DNA of 37,998 nucleotides from contig NZ_CALMPD010000202.1 in the NCBI RefSeq assembly GCF_937871865.1, positions 1-37,998 of the forward strand, given 5' to 3'. Below are positions 8,276 to 17,640 of this stretch, one piece after another. The notes under the pieces are model-generated. The model did no database searches and was not told where the DNA came from. It worked only from the letters and a program-made list of their open reading frames with translations. This DNA comes from an uncultured Legionella sp. (GTDB lineage: Bacteria; Pseudomonadota; Gammaproteobacteria; Legionellales; Legionellaceae). Position numbers and translations under genes: made by a program. The stretch's first letter is position 1; each line of letters opens with the position of its first letter.

Positions 8276-8424
8276 GTCGGTCCCTTGGCCCGACGTTGCT
8301 CTCAGCTTGAAATTTGTGCTAATTGAATGGCTTTGTTGTCGGGCCCCTGGCTCGACGTCTGCCCTCAGCTTGAAATTTTTGTTAATTGAATAGGCTTTGT
8401 TGTCGAGCCAAGGGCGCGAGCTGC
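8276..8424. repeat. Tandem 62-64 bp repeat, two full units and a partial third
   Basis: Unit 1 is at 8276-8337, unit 2 at 8338-8401, and the start of a third at 8402-8424. Each begins with a GTCG...CGAC imperfect inverted repeat (GTCGGTCCCTTGGCCCGAC; GTCGGGCCCCTGGCTCGAC). A shared CTCAGCTTGAAATTT and a TTGAAT-GGCTTTGTT end follow. The GTCG/CGAC hairpins resemble REP-like intergenic elements. Confidence 0.75.
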
Positions 8425-8481
8425 ATATTGCTGCCTCTTGATACTATATAATTAAGGGCTGCTTGTTGGTGAGATCCATGG

Positions 8482-8519
8482 ATATTGTGGATAATCATGA
8501 ATATTGTGGATAATCATGG
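8482..8519. repeat. Two 19-bp tandem units, each with a perfect DnaA box
   Basis: ATATTGTGGATAATCATGA (8482-8500) is followed directly by a copy with one change (8501-8519). Each contains TGTGGATAA (8486-8494 and 8505-8513), the reverse complement of the DnaA box TTATCCACA. A degenerate TGTGGGGAT follows at 8522-8530. Confidence 0.8.
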
Positions 8520-8629
8520 AATGTGGGGATTTTAGATTTAAAGATAATAGATTCTAATATGAAATGAATTTTGATTCTTTGTGAGATTATTAGGGATATT
8601 ATTGTGATTGAAATTTTATCTGGCAGAAG

Positions 8630-8658
8630 GAAGTATTGCAGTAGAACTGCAATACTTC
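8630..8658 (-). terminator. 12-bp perfect hairpin after degQ
   Basis: GAAGTATTGCAG (8630-8641) and CTGCAATACTTC (8647-8658) pair perfectly around TAGAA, 12 bases past the degQ stop. The best T tract (TTCTTTTTG) lies on the plus-strand side. On the minus strand the tail is weak, so it may end transcription from both sides or protect the degQ mRNA 3' end. Confidence 0.55.
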
Positions 8659-8670
8659 AATTCTTTTTGT

Positions 8671-10044
8671 TTATACTATTAATAAGAATAATGCACCTGG
8701 GCCACGTAATACCTGAACTAACAATTGTTGTTTTTTATCCTGAGCAATTGTTTGTAAGGTTTTTACATCTTTTGTTGGTGCTTTATTAGCAGAGATAATA
8801 ATATCGCCAGGTCTTAGACCCGCTCTCCATCCAGCACTGGTTTCAGAAGCTCCTACTACCTGAACACCAATCACATTACCGTGTGGAGGTGATTCCTGTT
8901 CAAAATTACGCAGAGCAAGACCATATAAGAATGGGTTATTGGATTGTAATTTTTGTTCATGCTTTTTGATGTCAGTAACTTCAGCATTTAATGTTAACGC
9001 TTTATTATCACGAAGAATCTGAATCTTAGCGGTTGAACCAACACGTAATAAACTGATTGTTGTTTTCACCTGAGTGGCCTGAGTGATTTTAGTATCGTTG
9101 ATTTGAACGATAATATCGCCTGATTTTAATCCAGCAACTTCGGCAGGAGAGTTCTCATTAACCTGAGATACCAATGCACCTTGTACGTCTTCTGGGTAGC
9201 CCATAGATTGTGCTAGTTCTGGGGTCAGGTGTTGTACAAAGATGCCCATCAAACCGCGGTGTATAGAACCAAATTTGATAATTTGTTGTGTTACATCTTT
9301 TACCATATTAATAGGAATGGCAAATCCAATACCTACGTTACCGCCGTAAGGAGAGATAATTGCTGTATTTATGCCTATCAATTCTCCTTTAGTATTAACT
9401 AATGCACCACCAGAATTACCTGGGTTAATTGCGGCGTCAGTTTGAATAAAGTTTTCAACACCTTCAATATTCAAATCACTGCGCTTTAAAGCGCTGACGA
9501 TACCAAATGTAGCTGATTGACTGTTACCAAAGCTGTTTAATCCAAATGGATTGCCTATTGCTACAACAAAATCTCCCACCTGAAGGTTATCTGAATCACC
9601 TATTACCAATGACTTAAGATTTTTCGCATCAATTTTTAATACAGCCAAATCAGTTTCGCTATCTCCGCCAATCAAGCGCGCTTTTAAACGTCGGCCATCC
9701 TGAAGGGTTACAGTAATTAAATTAGCATTGCGAATTACGTGATCATTCGTCACGATAATGCCTGATTTGGGATCAAGGATTACACCAGAACCTATGCTTT
9801 CAAATTTGCGTCCTTTTTCAGGAGCTCTGGAACCGCGTTTGCCTGGAGTTACTTCTTCATCACCGCTGCCCGCTGCTGATGCATCGCCTGGTAAGTAGCC
9901 TTGAACCGCTACATTAACTATAGCTGGCATAATGTTTTTTAAAACAGGAGCCAGATTGGGCATCGCAGTCTCGTCTGCTTTTACAGCCAGAGAAGCTGTT
10001 AAAAGAAGCAAGGTGCTTATATATAATTTTATACGTTTCATCAT
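8671..10044 (-). CDS. degQ: Periplasmic serine protease/chaperone of the DegP/DegQ (HtrA) family
   Basis: Degrades or refolds damaged envelope proteins. 457 residues with a signal peptide (cleavage near Ala22) and a trypsin-like domain with His102 (VTNDHVI), Asp132 (SETDLAVLKID) and Ser211 (GNSGGA). Two PDZ domains follow (about 265-355 and 375-450). The charged loop at about 51-80 sits in the LA-loop position. Family members in Legionella have been described as DegQ; DegP is a possible alternative name. Last gene of the miaB-rluD-pgeF-degQ series, 4 bases after the pgeF stop. Two adjacent Met codons leave the start uncertain by one codon. Confidence 0.93.
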   Translation of the reverse strand: MMKRIKLYISTLLLLTASLAVKADETAMPNLAPVLKNIMPAIVNVAVQGYLPGDASAAGSGDEEVTPGKRGSRAPEKGRKFESIGSGVILDPKSGIIVTNDHVIRNANLITVTLQDGRRLKARLIGGDSETDLAVLKIDAKNLKSLVIGDSDNLQVGDFVVAIGNPFGLNSFGNSQSATFGIVSALKRSDLNIEGVENFIQTDAAINPGNSGGALVNTKGELIGINTAIISPYGGNVGIGFAIPINMVKDVTQQIIKFGSIHRGLMGIFVQHLTPELAQSMGYPEDVQGALVSQVNENSPAEVAGLKSGDIIVQINDTKITQATQVKTTISLLRVGSTAKIQILRDNKALTLNAEVTDIKKHEQKLQSNNPFLYGLALRNFEQESPPHGNVIGVQVVGASETSAGWRAGLRPGDIIISANKAPTKDVKTLQTIAQDKKQQLLVQVLRGPGALFLLIV

Positions 10045-10048
10045 ATTA

Positions 10049-10795
10049 TTAATCCCGTGGTTGATCGTTAAACCAAATAAGAGTTCCTATTCTACCTGTT
10101 TGCGCTTCTCTTCGATAGGAATAGAACTCAGTTTCCAACTCAAAAGTACATAAATCTGACCGATATACTGCTGAAACACCGCGTGAATTGAGTATCAATT
10201 CGGCAATTTGGGGCAAACTTGCAATCCATTTTAAGCCTGATTTTTGAAAGGCATTCACACTTAGGGGGTATTTTTCAGTAAAAGACTGATGTACCTCATC
10301 ACCAACTTCATAGCATTTTTGGCATATTGCCGGGCCTATCCAGGCCAACAGATCGCTTGAGTCGCTGTTCATTTTGTTTAAGGTATTTTCGATAATTCCG
10401 TTAAATAAACCTTTCCATCCTGCATGTATTGCGGCTATTTCCGTTCCTTGTTGATTACAAAGCGTAATAGGCAGGCAATCAGCAGTAAGAATTACTAATG
10501 GGTGATTGTTCGAACGTGTTGTGGCTGCATCAGCATTTCTGTTGTTATCGTCTTCCGGAATAATGCAGGTGGTACTATGCGTTTGTTCAAGCCATACCGG
10601 TTCAGCAGGCAAGTTCAGAAGTTTTTTTAACTGCTGCCTGTTTTGAGCTACGTGGTCTGGATTATCACCAACGTGGGAGCCCAGATTATTTTTATCATAA
10701 GGTGTTACACTAAAACCGGATAACCGGGTAGTGCTTAATGCTGTAATATTTTTCGGGGCAGACCAGTTCGCTAATCTAGTAATCATAGTGCTCAT
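10049..10795 (-). CDS. pgeF: PgeF/YfiH family (laccase-domain) protein
   Basis: Cytoplasmic enzyme of the YfiH/LACC1 family, linked in the literature to purine nucleoside processing and to correcting peptidoglycan precursors. 248 residues. The metal-site pattern is intact: His73 (QTHSTT), Cys107 (LTADCLPI) and His124 (AAIHAGWKG), followed by IGPAICQKCYEVGDEV. The ATG overlaps the end of rluD by 20 bases. A second in-frame ATG at 10786 has a better spaced GATGAG before it and may be the real start. Gene order rluD-yfiH is widespread in Gammaproteobacteria. Confidence 0.9.
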   Translation of the reverse strand: MSTMITRLANWSAPKNITALSTTRLSGFSVTPYDKNNLGSHVGDNPDHVAQNRQQLKKLLNLPAEPVWLEQTHSTTCIIPEDDNNRNADAATTRSNNHPLVILTADCLPITLCNQQGTEIAAIHAGWKGLFNGIIENTLNKMNSDSSDLLAWIGPAICQKCYEVGDEVHQSFTEKYPLSVNAFQKSGLKWIASLPQIAELILNSRGVSAVYRSDLCTFELETEFYSYRREAQTGRIGTLIWFNDQPRD

Positions 10796-11741
10796 CCAGA
10801 GTTCTAAGCAGTAATTTAAAATCTTCAGGTAAAGGGGCAGTAAATGTCAACTCTTCTTCTGTCTCTGGATGATAAAAAGCAATTGAGCAAGCATGCAATG
10901 CCTGCCTTTTGAATTGCTGAAGCATGGCTTTTAAATCATCGCTGGCATTTTGGGGAAACCGCATCCGGCCACCATAGAGCTGATCGCCTATTACTGGATG
11001 GTTAATATAATCCATATGAACTCTGATTTGATGTGTTCTTCCGGTCATCAAACTGACATCCAATAGAGTAAAATCATGGTATTGTTTTTTTACCATATAG
11101 TGAGTAATAGCCTGTCTGCCTTGCCCACTTACGCACATTTTTAGTCTGTTCCTGGGATGTCTTCCGAAGCCGGTATCAACAGTACCGCCTGATATCACAT
11201 GTCCTTGAACCAACGTTATGTAATTGCGTTGTATGTCTCTGGCTTGCATCTGCCTTATAAGCGATGTGTGTGCTGTTAACGATTTCGCCACTATTAATAA
11301 TCCAGTTGTGTCTTTATCAAGACGATGGATTATTCCTGCCCGTGGCAGGTGATGCAGGGTAGGGGCATGGTGAAGAAGTGCATTAACTAAAGTATGCTCC
11401 CTGTTTCCTGCTCCAGGATGGACGACCAATCCCATGGGTTTATTAAGCACAAGAACGTCATCGTCTTCGTAAATTACTTCGAGAGGAATATCTTCTGGCT
11501 CACAATGCGTAAAGTCAGGATCAATTTCATTTAAATCAACACTAAGTTCAATGAGATCTCCATCCAGAGCTTTATCTTTAGGCTTGCATGCCTTTTGATT
11601 CAGGATCACGGCACCGGATTTAATCCAATTGCTGATTTGTGAGCGCGAATACTCTGGAAGTAACTGGGCGAGTACACTATCGATACGTTGATTGTGATAC
11701 TCGCGGGGAATTGTTATCTGTTTTTTTATGTGTTCTATCAT
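10776..11741 (-). CDS. rluD: 23S rRNA pseudouridine synthase RluD
   Basis: Makes pseudouridines in helix 69 of 23S rRNA. 321 residues: an N-terminal S4 RNA-binding domain (about 18-75) and an RluA-type catalytic domain with RAGIIHRLDKDTTGLL (134-149), catalytic Asp142. GRTHQIRVH is also present. The length agrees with E. coli RluD (326). The start overlaps the miaB stop by one base (TAATG), and the 3' end overlaps pgeF, so the three are almost certainly co-transcribed and coupled. Confidence 0.94.
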   Translation of the reverse strand: MIEHIKKQITIPREYHNQRIDSVLAQLLPEYSRSQISNWIKSGAVILNQKACKPKDKALDGDLIELSVDLNEIDPDFTHCEPEDIPLEVIYEDDDVLVLNKPMGLVVHPGAGNREHTLVNALLHHAPTLHHLPRAGIIHRLDKDTTGLLIVAKSLTAHTSLIRQMQARDIQRNYITLVQGHVISGGTVDTGFGRHPRNRLKMCVSGQGRQAITHYMVKKQYHDFTLLDVSLMTGRTHQIRVHMDYINHPVIGDQLYGGRMRFPQNASDDLKAMLQQFKRQALHACSIAFYHPETEEELTFTAPLPEDFKLLLRTLDEHYDY

Positions 11742-13084
11742 TAGATTGGTTGCATCTCTACTTCAGTTAGACGGCCTCTCAAGGAGTTGGGTAATGCATC
11801 ACTTATCTGAAGTGTTACAAATTGACCGATTAAACGCTCTGAGCCTTCAAAATTCACTACTCGATTACATTCAGTTCGTCCAGCCAGCTGATTGCTGTCT
11901 TTTTTAGAGAAACCAGTGACCAATATTCTTTGAGTGGTACCTATCATTGATTGGCTGTATCGCGAAGCATTCGTCAGTAATCTGTTTTGCAGTATCTGCA
12001 AGCGTTGTTTTTTAACTTCCAGCGGCGTTTCATCGGGTAAATTAGCTGCCGGGGTACCAGGTCTTGGGCTATAAATGAAACTGAATGAGGTATCAAAACC
12101 AATTTCATGTACTAAATCCATAGTGTCCTGGAAGTCTTTGTCTGTTTCACCAGGGAAGCCTACTATAATATCGGTTGATAAACGAATATCTGGCCTAACC
12201 TTACGTAGTTTTCTGATTTTTGATTTAAACTCCAGTGCAGTATAACCACGCTTCATTAGACCTAAAATACGATCTGATCCGCTTTGAACTGGTAAGTGAA
12301 GGTGATTTGCCAATTCAGGCACTTCTGCATAGGCATTAATCAGATTATCTGAAAAGGCTAATGGGTGAGAGGTGGTAAATCTGATTCTTCCTATTCCATC
12401 TATTGCAGCCAGATAATGGATTAAAAGAGCTAGATCAGCTGTTTCACCTTGTTCCATTTTACCACGATAATCATTAACATTCTGACCTAATAAATTAATT
12501 TCTCGGACACCTTGAGCTGCAAGTTGGTAACACTCTGCCAATACGTCGTCAAATGGTCTGCTAATTTCTTCTCCACGCGTATAAGGCACAACACAAAAGC
12601 TGCAATATTTGCTACAGCCTTCCATAATTGAGACAAACGCTGATGGCCCTTCAGCCCGTGGTGCAGGGAGGTGATCGAATTTTTCAATTTCAGGAAAACT
12701 GATATCAACAACGGATTTATTTTTTGCAAGTCGTTCTTCAAGCAGGGCAGGGAGCCTATGTAATGTTTGCGGCCCGAATACCAGATCGACAAACGGAGCT
12801 CTTTTAATGATGTCGGCACCTTCCTGACTTGCAACACATCCACCTACACCAATAACTACATGTGGATTTTTAGCTTTATATTCGCGCCACTGACCTAATT
12901 GCGAAAAAACCTTTTCCTGAGCTTTTTCTCTGATAGAGCAGGTATTCAGCAGGATTACATCTGCATCATCTACTTTATCTGTTTTAATTAAACCATGAGA
13001 TTCAAATAAGACTTCTGCCATTTTAGATGAGTCATACTCATTCATCTGGCACCCATTTGTTTTAATATATAATTTTTTAGACAT
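11741..13084 (-). CDS. miaB: tRNA-2-methylthio-N6-dimethylallyladenosine synthase MiaB
   Basis: Radical-SAM enzyme that adds the methylthio group at A37 of tRNAs reading UNN codons. 447 residues. The N-terminal domain has the three cluster cysteines Cys12, Cys49 and Cys83. The radical-SAM motif is CSKYCSFC (Cys157, 161, 164). A TRAM domain closes the protein (about 380-445). Standard length. First gene of the operon; the gap to the MFS gene behind it is 35 bases, so the operon might extend further upstream. Confidence 0.96.
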   Translation of the reverse strand: MSKKLYIKTNGCQMNEYDSSKMAEVLFESHGLIKTDKVDDADVILLNTCSIREKAQEKVFSQLGQWREYKAKNPHVVIGVGGCVASQEGADIIKRAPFVDLVFGPQTLHRLPALLEERLAKNKSVVDISFPEIEKFDHLPAPRAEGPSAFVSIMEGCSKYCSFCVVPYTRGEEISRPFDDVLAECYQLAAQGVREINLLGQNVNDYRGKMEQGETADLALLIHYLAAIDGIGRIRFTTSHPLAFSDNLINAYAEVPELANHLHLPVQSGSDRILGLMKRGYTALEFKSKIRKLRKVRPDIRLSTDIIVGFPGETDKDFQDTMDLVHEIGFDTSFSFIYSPRPGTPAANLPDETPLEVKKQRLQILQNRLLTNASRYSQSMIGTTQRILVTGFSKKDSNQLAGRTECNRVVNFEGSERLIGQFVTLQISDALPNSLRGRLTEVEMQPI

Positions 13085-13119
13085 ATTTTTTTCTACTTTT
13101 AAAACGCCGTATTATTTCA

Positions 13120-14439
13120 TTAATGTACACTTTGGCAATAGGTTTCTTTAATTTTGGGTAAAATAAGTAACGCAATGAGCATACCTATTGGAAGAATTGC
13201 CAAAGCAGTGTGATAGGCTTCAATCGGGTAAAGTCTTACTGTACCACTCATTTCTCCTTGCCACATTTTATCAAGCACGTACCCTATTAAAGGTTGTGCC
13301 AGAGCGATACCTACCATGTTCATCATATTCATAAAACTTAAGCCCGTAGCAACGTATTTTTTATTACATAGCTCTTTGGCTACGGAGAAAGCAGGTAAGA
13401 AACCAGCAGAGAATAAACCAAATGTTAAAAGTAATAATTGCATCGTCAAAGAAGAGCTAATCGGTGCAAAAATAAATAGGCAAGAGCAAATAAGAGCACC
13501 AACGCAACCGATATACATTGGGGGTTTACGTAATCCAATCTGGTTTGAGAATATACCCCAAAGCGGGCTGGCAATTGCCCAGCCAACAAAGACTAATGAT
13601 ATATAATTAGCTGCTGTTGATTTAGCGATAAGCATTTTGTTCATCAAAAAGGGAACGCCCCATAAGCCACAAAAAACTGGAGTTGCCATGTACATCAGTC
13701 CACCGTATATAGCTACTAACCAGAGTTGTTTATTTTTAATCAGAGCGAGCAAACTAGGTAAAAGGCGATCTTCATGTTCAACTGGATGTGTGTGCACGGG
13801 AGGTTTATAATTTTTAGGCGTGTCTCGAGCAATTACCATCAGTAATACAGCTAAAACGAGTCCCACCACTCCCATGATAATCATGCTGTGGCGCCAGCCA
13901 AAACCATCAATTAACAGAGCTAACGGAGTCTCGCCACCTATAGCACCCAACATACCAATAGTGACCATAAGTCCAGTCAATAAGGCAAATTTTTCAGGGG
14001 GAAACCAGTTTGCTGCCAGTTTCATAGTACCTACAGCTGCAAAAGCAGAGCCAAAACCAATCATCAGGCGTGCAATACATGCCATAATAAAATTATCGGT
14101 CATACCAAAAGCAATGGTGCTTACCGCACAGACTACAGTAGCTAACGTCAGTAGACGATGCGGGCCGAAATAGTCCATTAATACACCGCCTGGTAATTGC
14201 ATGGCAGCATACGAATAAAAATAAATACCGGATAGAATACCTAATGTTTGGCTGGTAACAGCGAAGTCTCGCATTAGCTCAGTACTCATGACACTTGGTG
14301 AAACCTGGAGCAGGCATTCATAAAAATAAAACAAGCATCCTAGACCCCATACTAGCCAGGACATAAATGAGTTCGCCTGTGCTGTCTGCATTGAATTGGA
14401 CTGCGTATTATAATGAGCCATTATTTTAAAGTTCTCCAT
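13120..14439 (-). CDS. Major facilitator superfamily transporter
   Basis: 439 residues with about 12 hydrophobic helices. The loop between helices 2 and 3 reads PGGVLMDYFGPHRLL, a good match to the MFS 'G-x-x-x-D-x-x-G-x-R' signature, and a central hydrophilic loop lies at about 208-225. Legionella has many MFS importers (for example the Pht family for amino acids and nucleosides). I see nothing that fixes the substrate. The first ATG has only a weak GAG site; an ATG six codons inside (14421) is less likely because its GGAG is too far away. Same strand as miaB, with 35 bases between. Confidence 0.85.
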   Translation of the reverse strand: MENFKIMAHYNTQSNSMQTAQANSFMSWLVWGLGCLFYFYECLLQVSPSVMSTELMRDFAVTSQTLGILSGIYFYSYAAMQLPGGVLMDYFGPHRLLTLATVVCAVSTIAFGMTDNFIMACIARLMIGFGSAFAAVGTMKLAANWFPPEKFALLTGLMVTIGMLGAIGGETPLALLIDGFGWRHSMIIMGVVGLVLAVLLMVIARDTPKNYKPPVHTHPVEHEDRLLPSLLALIKNKQLWLVAIYGGLMYMATPVFCGLWGVPFLMNKMLIAKSTAANYISLVFVGWAIASPLWGIFSNQIGLRKPPMYIGCVGALICSCLFIFAPISSSLTMQLLLLTFGLFSAGFLPAFSVAKELCNKKYVATGLSFMNMMNMVGIALAQPLIGYVLDKMWQGEMSGTVRLYPIEAYHTALAILPIGMLIALLILPKIKETYCQSVH

Positions 14440-14646
14440 GTTTACTCAAGTCGTTTGATTTTGCGAGAATTTTTGATTAAAAACAATGGATATACTGCGA
14501 GAAAGGCATATATCTTGGCGTTCCGTCAAAAGTGAGGGTTTTTATTCACAAAGTCATTTAATACGTTATCATACAAACATTAAAAATTCATCCGGTAAAA
14601 TTTTATCATTTTGGGTATAATTTGTCTATCTGCTTGGTTAGTGTAA

Positions 14647-15381
14647 TTATTGTTCATTTGGATCGTCAGGTGCATCAAGTACTACTTTGGTTCCTCTCAT
14701 GCCTCCTCCTGGTAAATCAATAAATTCTTCATTGAGCCAACGCGCATCTTCAATAAACATTCTGACACATCCATGGCTTGCCCGGTATCCCGGTACTTCG
14801 TAGCTTCCGTGCAGTGCAAATCCTCTGAAAAAATGCATACAATAAGGCATTAATGCACCGCCACTTTCTCCGTTGGCTCTTCTTGGAAAAGCAGTAGACA
14901 CGCATTCGATGTCCTGTTTTCTTATAATTCGAAATGAACCTGTGGGGGTTCCGCACCCACCTGCAACATTGCATTTACCAATCCCCGAGGAAATAGGTCC
15001 CCACCATAACAGCTCACCATCTGCATCATAGGCACCCCAGGCAAGTTTTTTCTGACTTACAAAGATGGTTTTTTCACCGTCTGATTCAATATAACGAGGG
15101 AAGGGCGATACATCATATATAGTGAGCCGTTCAATGTTTTTAGGAACAGCAATAGTCATTCCTTGTTTCAACGTTATATTCATTCGATTAATTCGTCTGA
15201 CGATGTCGCGTTCTTCAACATTAGGAAATAGTTTTTCCCAGCTTTCTCCAGCTTTCACTTTCATGCAAAAATAATCAGCTAAATTACAGAGTGTTTCGCC
15301 ATATCTCTCTATTGCAAAAGAGGTTTGAGAGTTCAGCATTAAAAATGCAGTTGTGATTATTGATATCATAGATTTTTTCAT
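14647..15381 (-). CDS. enhA: EnhA-like L,D-transpeptidase (YkuD family), exported
   Basis: A periplasmic or surface enzyme expected to form or trim L,D cross-links in peptidoglycan. From the ATG at 15381 (preferred over the ATG at 15402 because a normal signal peptide starts there) it has 244 residues. The signal peptide ends near Ala23. A LysM-like segment follows (about 41-82, VKAGESWEKLF ... LKQGMTIAVP), then the YkuD catalytic domain with His191 (FALHGSYE) and RASHGCVRMF, giving His203 and the nucleophile Cys205. It resembles the EnhA proteins of Legionella, which are linked to host-cell entry. It lies next to the flagellar operon but has its own upstream gap. Confidence 0.8.
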   Translation of the reverse strand: MKKSMISIITTAFLMLNSQTSFAIERYGETLCNLADYFCMKVKAGESWEKLFPNVEERDIVRRINRMNITLKQGMTIAVPKNIERLTIYDVSPFPRYIESDGEKTIFVSQKKLAWGAYDADGELLWWGPISSGIGKCNVAGGCGTPTGSFRIIRKQDIECVSTAFPRRANGESGGALMPYCMHFFRGFALHGSYEVPGYRASHGCVRMFIEDARWLNEEFIDLPGGGMRGTKVVLDAPDDPNEQ

Positions 15382-15503
15382 GATGATCTCAATCTTAATC
15401 ATTGTATTTCAATTAGCGGCATTAAGTAAAAAAACTTTACATTTTTGTGGGGTGTTTCATTCGATTTGAACCAGTGTTACGAATCCAGTGGTATTAATTG
15501 ATA

Positions 15504-15525
15504 GGGCATTTAGTGTTAAATGCCC
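15504..15525 (-). terminator. Hairpin after fliS
   Basis: GGGCATTTA and TAAATGCCC pair perfectly around GTGT, about 25 bases beyond the fliS stop. The run of six T lies on the plus-strand side, so in the fliS direction there is an A tract before and only a weak T tail after. Likely a weak or bidirectional terminator. Confidence 0.5.
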
Positions 15526-15550
15526 ATATTTTTTGATGTGAATATTTTGA

Positions 15551-15952
15551 TTATTGTTTTTCATTAACTTGATTAATGGCTTGCCATGCCTGATGTACTT
15601 CAGCAAGTAACATGTTGGACTGTGCTAAAAGATCTTCATCATTTGTTAGGTTTGCTTTTAACAAAATGTGTTGGATGTAATCGTATAATTTCAGAAGGTT
15701 TTCTGCAATTTCACCACCTTGTTCATGGTTTAAGCTGGTTTTTAATCCTTCCACTATACTGATTGCTTTTCCTATATGCTCGCCTTTATCCTTGATTTGA
15801 TTTCTCTGGATATTGCCCTGAGCTGTTGCTATATGTGATCTGGCACCTTGGAGTAATAGCTCTATTAGTTCATGCGGTGATGCAGTATCAATACGAGATT
15901 GTAGCTCTATCGATTTGTATTGGCTTGATACTCGATCATATGGGGTTTTCAT
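15551..15952 (-). CDS. fliS: Flagellin export chaperone FliS
   Basis: Binds flagellin in the cytoplasm before export. 133 residues, all-helical, with the family's N-terminal Y-x-x-V-x-x-Q-Y and 'S-P-H-E-L-I-x-L-L' motif (TASPHELIELLLQGA at about 23-37). It starts 10 bases after the fliD stop. Last gene of flaA-flaG-fliD-fliS. Confidence 0.94.
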   Translation of the reverse strand: MKTPYDRVSSQYKSIELQSRIDTASPHELIELLLQGARSHIATAQGNIQRNQIKDKGEHIGKAISIVEGLKTSLNHEQGGEIAENLLKLYDYIQHILLKANLTNDEDLLAQSNMLLAEVHQAWQAINQVNEKQ

Positions 15953-15962
15953 AAGTTTAGTC

Positions 15963-17588
15963 TCATTTTATATTTAATTTAGGTAAATTAGCTAATTGCT
16001 GGGTTAAAAAGCTCGTTGTGTTTTGCATTTGGGTTAATAAACTATCCAGTGCGGTAAATTGTGATAGATAACGTTTTTGAATCGCGTCACTACGCAGAGC
16101 AATTGCTTCTTGTGCCTTATCCAGTTGTTTCACTTGTTTGTTTAATTGAGCTGTTCTCAGATCCAAATCGCCTTGAGTGCTCATGTAAGTATCTAAAAAT
16201 GAATTCATTTGTACTGCAATTCCATCATTAACTGTAATACTTCCGCGAGAACCCGTTGAGCCAGACAGGATATTAATTGATAGTCCTCCTAGCCGGCCAC
16301 TACCACTGAGAGTAAGCCCATCGGATGAGCTCGCTGAGAGGGAGCCAATAGTTCCTGACATACTTACCCCTGGAGTAAATTCGGTCAGATTCACATCATA
16401 GGATCCTGCCTTAACGTTTGTATTTACTGATTTAATTCTGATATTGGGATCAGATGCTGTTGCTGTTTTGGCGAATAAGCTGCCTATATCCTTGTAATTA
16501 TTCTCAAGAACCTTTTTGTATTTATCCTGATTTATTTCTAGTAACCCTTGCTTGTTTGAGGTAATTCCCAAATCAGCCAAGGATTTTATTGGGCTGTCGC
16601 CATTAGTGATCGGACCGGTTGCCCATTTGGTCAGGTTTTGTTTTAAATTTCTAAATTGCGGATCTCCCTGGAATACTCCTCCTTGCTTTGTTTCAGAATT
16701 ATATCCGGTCAGATTGGTAAGAAAAGTCATACTGTCATTATACTGTTTGACAAAATCATTCATTAAACTGGTTAATTGATCCTTATTGTCATCAACTGTT
16801 AAGGTTATCGTTTTGCCTGGTTCGGCTTTTTTCAAATTCAACGTTACTCCAGAAATAGCTTCCTGTAATTGATTACTGCTTTGATTCAACATAATTCCAT
16901 TGATTTTTACCACGCTGTTTTGGGCTGCAACTGTTTCTGTCAGTGAATTAACCCCAGTGGTTGGATCATAATTTAATGAAGTGATGTCGCCACTGATTTT
17001 CATGGCATAGTTTTCACCGCTTTTTGTTGAAGTAAGAGCTAGCCGCGAACCTTGACTATCTTGAACAATTCCTGCCGTTACTCCGGAGTTGCTATTATTA
17101 ATCGCGTCACGAACAGCAACCAGGCTGTCACTGCCCGGAGCTATGGTTATAGATACCGGGGTAGCGGAAGCATTGGCTGTAAATGTTGTTTTATCACTAT
17201 TATAGGTACCTAAAGTAATGGTGAACGTACCGCTCCCTGTATTTGTCAAATAATTGCTGGCAAGGCTTTGTTGTTGTGCCAGTTTTTGCACTTCAATTTG
17301 ATAACTTCCTTTTGTTGCTTGTGCGGTAATTGATGTTGAGAAATAATCCTGTTCACTCATGGAGTATTTCATATTATAAAATTGGCTTAAATCAGATAAT
17401 TTAGTCAGTGAGGTCCGAAGATTTGATAGGACACTTTTTAACTGGCCAATAGCTGATAACTCTGTCTTGACACTGGTAACTTGATTGTCATGTCGTGTTT
17501 GAGCAGGGGTTATTTCTGCTTTAACCAATGTTGCAACCAATGTTGCTACGTCAAGGCCCGATCCGACACCTGGTGATGATAGGCTCAT
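15963..17588 (-). CDS. fliD: Flagellar filament cap protein FliD (HAP2)
   Basis: Forms the distal cap that folds flagellin subunits onto the filament. 541 residues. The N-terminal part VGSGLDVATLVATLVKAE (about 7-24) and the C-terminal coiled coil (about 465-535, LNKQVKQLDKAQEAIALR ... LDSLLTQMQNTTSFLTQQL) are the typical D0/D1 ends. The Ser/Thr/Gly-rich middle is variable. A purine-rich AAGGGAAC precedes the ATG. It follows flaG with a 52-base gap, in the same operon. Confidence 0.94.
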   Translation of the reverse strand: MSLSSPGVGSGLDVATLVATLVKAEITPAQTRHDNQVTSVKTELSAIGQLKSVLSNLRTSLTKLSDLSQFYNMKYSMSEQDYFSTSITAQATKGSYQIEVQKLAQQQSLASNYLTNTGSGTFTITLGTYNSDKTTFTANASATPVSITIAPGSDSLVAVRDAINNSNSGVTAGIVQDSQGSRLALTSTKSGENYAMKISGDITSLNYDPTTGVNSLTETVAAQNSVVKINGIMLNQSSNQLQEAISGVTLNLKKAEPGKTITLTVDDNKDQLTSLMNDFVKQYNDSMTFLTNLTGYNSETKQGGVFQGDPQFRNLKQNLTKWATGPITNGDSPIKSLADLGITSNKQGLLEINQDKYKKVLENNYKDIGSLFAKTATASDPNIRIKSVNTNVKAGSYDVNLTEFTPGVSMSGTIGSLSASSSDGLTLSGSGRLGGLSINILSGSTGSRGSITVNDGIAVQMNSFLDTYMSTQGDLDLRTAQLNKQVKQLDKAQEAIALRSDAIQKRYLSQFTALDSLLTQMQNTTSFLTQQLANLPKLNIK

Positions 17589-17640
17589 ATGTTCCCTTAT
17601 TTAAATTCATTATCTCTGATACCAAAAATAGGTCCATTTA

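Larger units (their letters stand above)
8181..8670. other. 490-bp gene-free region with two repeat families and a strong hairpin
   Basis: No credible coding frame. The region contains about two units of a 62-64 bp direct repeat (8276-8424), a 19-bp tandem repeat with two DnaA boxes (8482-8519), an AT-rich stretch at about 8530-8620, and a 12-bp perfect hairpin (8630-8658) at the end of degQ. Confidence 0.75.

Noticed and set aside
8181..8670. CRISPR array
   Set aside because: The repeats touch each other with no unique spacers, and no cas gene is present.
8571..8789. Plus-strand open frame running into the end of degQ
   Set aside because: It spans the hairpin and the degQ 3' end; no ribosome site or conserved content.
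13820..14173. 117-codon open frame antisense to the MFS gene
   Set aside because: Compositional shadow of the transporter; Pro/Ile/Lys-rich with no motif.
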